A stretch of DNA of 7,147 nucleotides, from the NCBI GenBank assembly GCA_021813065.1, contig JAKALZ010000093.1, forward strand, positions 1 through 7,147, given 5' to 3'. A model generated the notes under the pieces. The model was not told where the DNA came from. It did no database searches and worked only from the letters and a program-made list of their open reading frames with translations. Positions 5,661 to 7,147 of this stretch are shown here, piece after piece (position 1 is the stretch's first letter; each line of letters starts with the position of its first letter). This DNA comes from a bacterium (GTDB taxonomy: Bacteria; Spirochaetota; Spirochaetia; Treponematales; Rectinemataceae). The position numbers and the translations under genes are program-made.

Positions 5661-7147
5661 TCACTGCAGCTTGTACACTTCGATGAGGGCTTTGAGCTTG
5701 TTTCCCGAATCGCTTATTGCGGCAGCCACCTGCTCGAGGTTCCGTGCCGCATCCGCATTCTGTGAGCTCGCGGTTTTGACGTTGTTCATCGCGGTATTGA
5801 TTTGATCGATGCCGGTAAACTGCTGTTCTACGGCGTAGGTGATCTGTTGTACCAGCTGCACGGTTTTTTCGAGCGAGTCGCTTATCGAGTGGATCGCGGC
5901 ATCGACCTGATTCATCTTTTCAGCGCTCTGCGTCATATCCTTATTGCCCTGCTCTACCGCCATGAGCGCTCCCGAGGTGGCTTTCTGAATATCGGTAAGA
6001 ATTTTGCGCACCTGACGCGTCGATTGTTTCGATTGGTCGGCGAGCGATTTGACTTCTTGCGCAACCACCGCGAAACCTTTGCCCTGTTCGCCGGCTTTTG
6101 CCGCTTCGATGGCAGCGTTCACCGCGAGCAGGTTGGATCGCTCCGCGATCTCGTCCACAGCCGCGGTAATCTCCGCGATCATCTGGCTTTGCTCGCTGAG
6201 ATTCAAGAGACTCTGAGAAATATTGTCCATTTGATGCTTGATCCTTTGTACACTTTCCCCCATCTGGACAATGGCGGCAAAGCTCTCTTTGCTGAGGGAG
6301 TAGCTTTGATCGGAAGAGGCGCTCACCGTGGTTGCGAGATCCTTGGTGGTGTGTGAAACCTGACGAATTTCTTCAGTGGTTGTGGCGGTTTCCATCACCG
6401 AGGCAGCGGTTTCGCTCGACGATGAGCCCAGTTGCGCGCTTGTTGCCGACATCTCGTTCGCGGAAGCCGCGAGGTGCATAACCATCGCATTGATTTCAGA
6501 AATTTGTCCTTTGAACCGATTGAGAAAGGTTTCGAACGTTTTGTTCAAAGCTCCGATTTCGTCCTTTCGATCATCGATGATGTGTATATCGCGCAAATCG
6601 CCGGCAGCAACCTTTTCAAGATAGGTGGCGAGTCTTTGCACTGGCCGGACAATGTTTTCGCTTATGACAAACGCAAAGAAAAGACTGAACGCGATGCCGA
6701 GAATATTCAGAATTATCGTGATCCATGCGGATGCTTTTTGTTGTCCAACCGCATTTTGATATGCTTGTGTTGCCAGCTTTTTATTCATGTCAGCAAACGA
6801 TCGAATATTCTGCGTAAAATCTCCGAACGCGGTTTTCCCTTGAGATGCATAAGATTGAAGGAGCTCTTTTTGTTTCTTTGCGTTTTTAAATCCAACTTCC
6901 TCGCGATATATCGCACGCCATGTGTCGAACGAAGAAATCAGGCTGTTCAGTTGCTTTTGTATTTCCGTATTGTTATTGATAGCTTGAAGTTTCGAAAGGC
7001 TCGTTTGGATGCTCTCTATGTCGTTCTGGATAGATTGGGCGGATGTTTCGATTTCAGATATGGCATTGGCAAGGACGTAGTCACTTAGATTTCTTGAAAG
7101 TCGGCCATTTGCCGCATCGATATCGTCGATCCGCGAGAGACTGGCAA
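5661..7147 (-). CDS. methyl-accepting chemotaxis protein (WspA-like receptor), N-terminus outside window
   Basis: The frame stays open from 5661 to the right edge (494 residues visible), so the ATG at 6788 is an internal Met and not the start. Visible parts in order: about 130 residues of mostly polar, helical-looking extracytoplasmic sensor (7147 to about 6735), including [13 protein letters not shown]; a transmembrane helix at about 6734-6660 ([20 protein letters not shown]); a HAMP domain to about 6504 ([19 protein letters not shown]); and the signalling hairpin with its tip at about 6143-6087 ([19 protein letters not shown], then [13 protein letters not shown]). The first transmembrane helix must lie outside. 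Each cytoplasmic arm is roughly 19-21 heptads, close to the long 40H class to which WspA belongs. The protein ends in VYKLQ, without a CheR-binding pentapeptide of the NWETF type. Glu-Glu at 6374-6369 is a possible methylation pair. It precedes cheA by 28 bases and is the likely signal input; the ligand or surface cue cannot be read from sequence. Confidence 0.95.
   Translation of the reverse strand, partial: ASLSRIDDIDAANGRLSRNLSDYVLANAISEIETSAQSIQNDIESIQTSLSKLQAINNNTEIQKQLNSLISSFDTWRAIYREEVGFKNAKKQKELLQSYASQGKTAFGDFTQNIRSFADMNKKLATQAYQNAVGQQKASAWITIILNILGIAFSLFFAFVISENIVRPVQRLATYLEKVAAGDLRDIHIIDDRKDEIGALNKTFETFLNRFKGQISEINAMVMHLAASANEMSATSAQLGSSSSETAASVMETATTTEEIRQVSHTTKDLATTVSASSDQSYSLSKESFAAIVQMGESVQRIKHQMDNISQSLLNLSEQSQMIAEITAAVDEIAERSNLLAVNAAIEAAKAGEQGKGFAVVAQEVKSLADQSKQSTRQVRKILTDIQKATSGALMAVEQGNKDMTQSAEKMNQVDAAIHSISDSLEKTVQLVQQITYAVEQQFTGIDQINTAMNNVKTASSQNADAARNLEQVAAAISDSGNKLKALIEVYKLQ

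Noticed and set aside
5661..6788. MCP gene starting at the ATG at 6788
   Set aside because: The frame continues without a stop to the right edge, and an ATG at 6788 would remove the sensor and first membrane helix. It is an internal Met.
6432..7088. Plus-strand open frame of 218 codons antisense to the MCP gene
   Set aside because: The minus-strand frame encodes clear transmembrane, HAMP and signalling segments; the plus-strand product has no recognisable family.
695..7147. Ordinary flagellar chemotaxis operon
   Set aside because: No cheY, cheW, cheZ, cheC or flagellar gene is present, the kinase carries a receiver and lacks P2, and the terminal gene encodes a diguanylate cyclase.

Overview
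The window holds the 3' end of a sugar-acid dehydratase gene on the plus strand, followed by four genes on the minus strand that form a complete signalling module. Reading along the minus strand, from the right edge leftwards, the order is: a membrane chemoreceptor (MCP, N-terminus outside the window), a hybrid CheA histidine kinase with a C-terminal receiver domain, a CheB methylesterase, and a response regulator with receiver, PAS and GGDEF domains (a diguanylate cyclase). Every ORF of any size on the opposite strand of these genes is a shadow frame.

The module reads as a Wsp-like chemosensory pathway, that is, one whose output is cyclic di-GMP and not flagellar rotation. In Pseudomonas wspABCDEFR the CheA-REC hybrid (WspE), CheB (WspF) and REC-GGDEF (WspR) genes lie in that order at the end of the operon, and the same E-F-R order is seen here. 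The receptor lies directly upstream of the kinase, with no CheW or CheR gene between them; those partners, if present in the operon, must lie beyond the right edge. The expected flow is: receptor state controls CheA autophosphorylation on the HPt histidine; phosphate goes to CheB (adaptation), to the cyclase (c-di-GMP synthesis) and to the kinase's own receiver (probable phosphate sink or tuning).

Layout: 1-536 galactarate dehydratase C-terminus (+); 537-694 an AT-rich convergent intergenic region with two long hairpins and smaller palindromes; 695-2080 REC-PAS-GGDEF (-), overlapping the preceding gene by 4 bases; 2077-3225 CheB (-); 3226-3352 a 127-base gap with a 14-base-period repeat; 3353-5632 CheA-REC (-); 5633-5660 a 28-base gap; 5661 to the right edge MCP (-).

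The organism is a bacterium with a mixed, middling GC content. I cannot place it by sequence alone. The signalling genes vary around 43-63% GC in the 60-base lines I counted by hand, while the dehydratase lines are near 67-70% GC, a sharp change at the boundary that may reflect separate origins.
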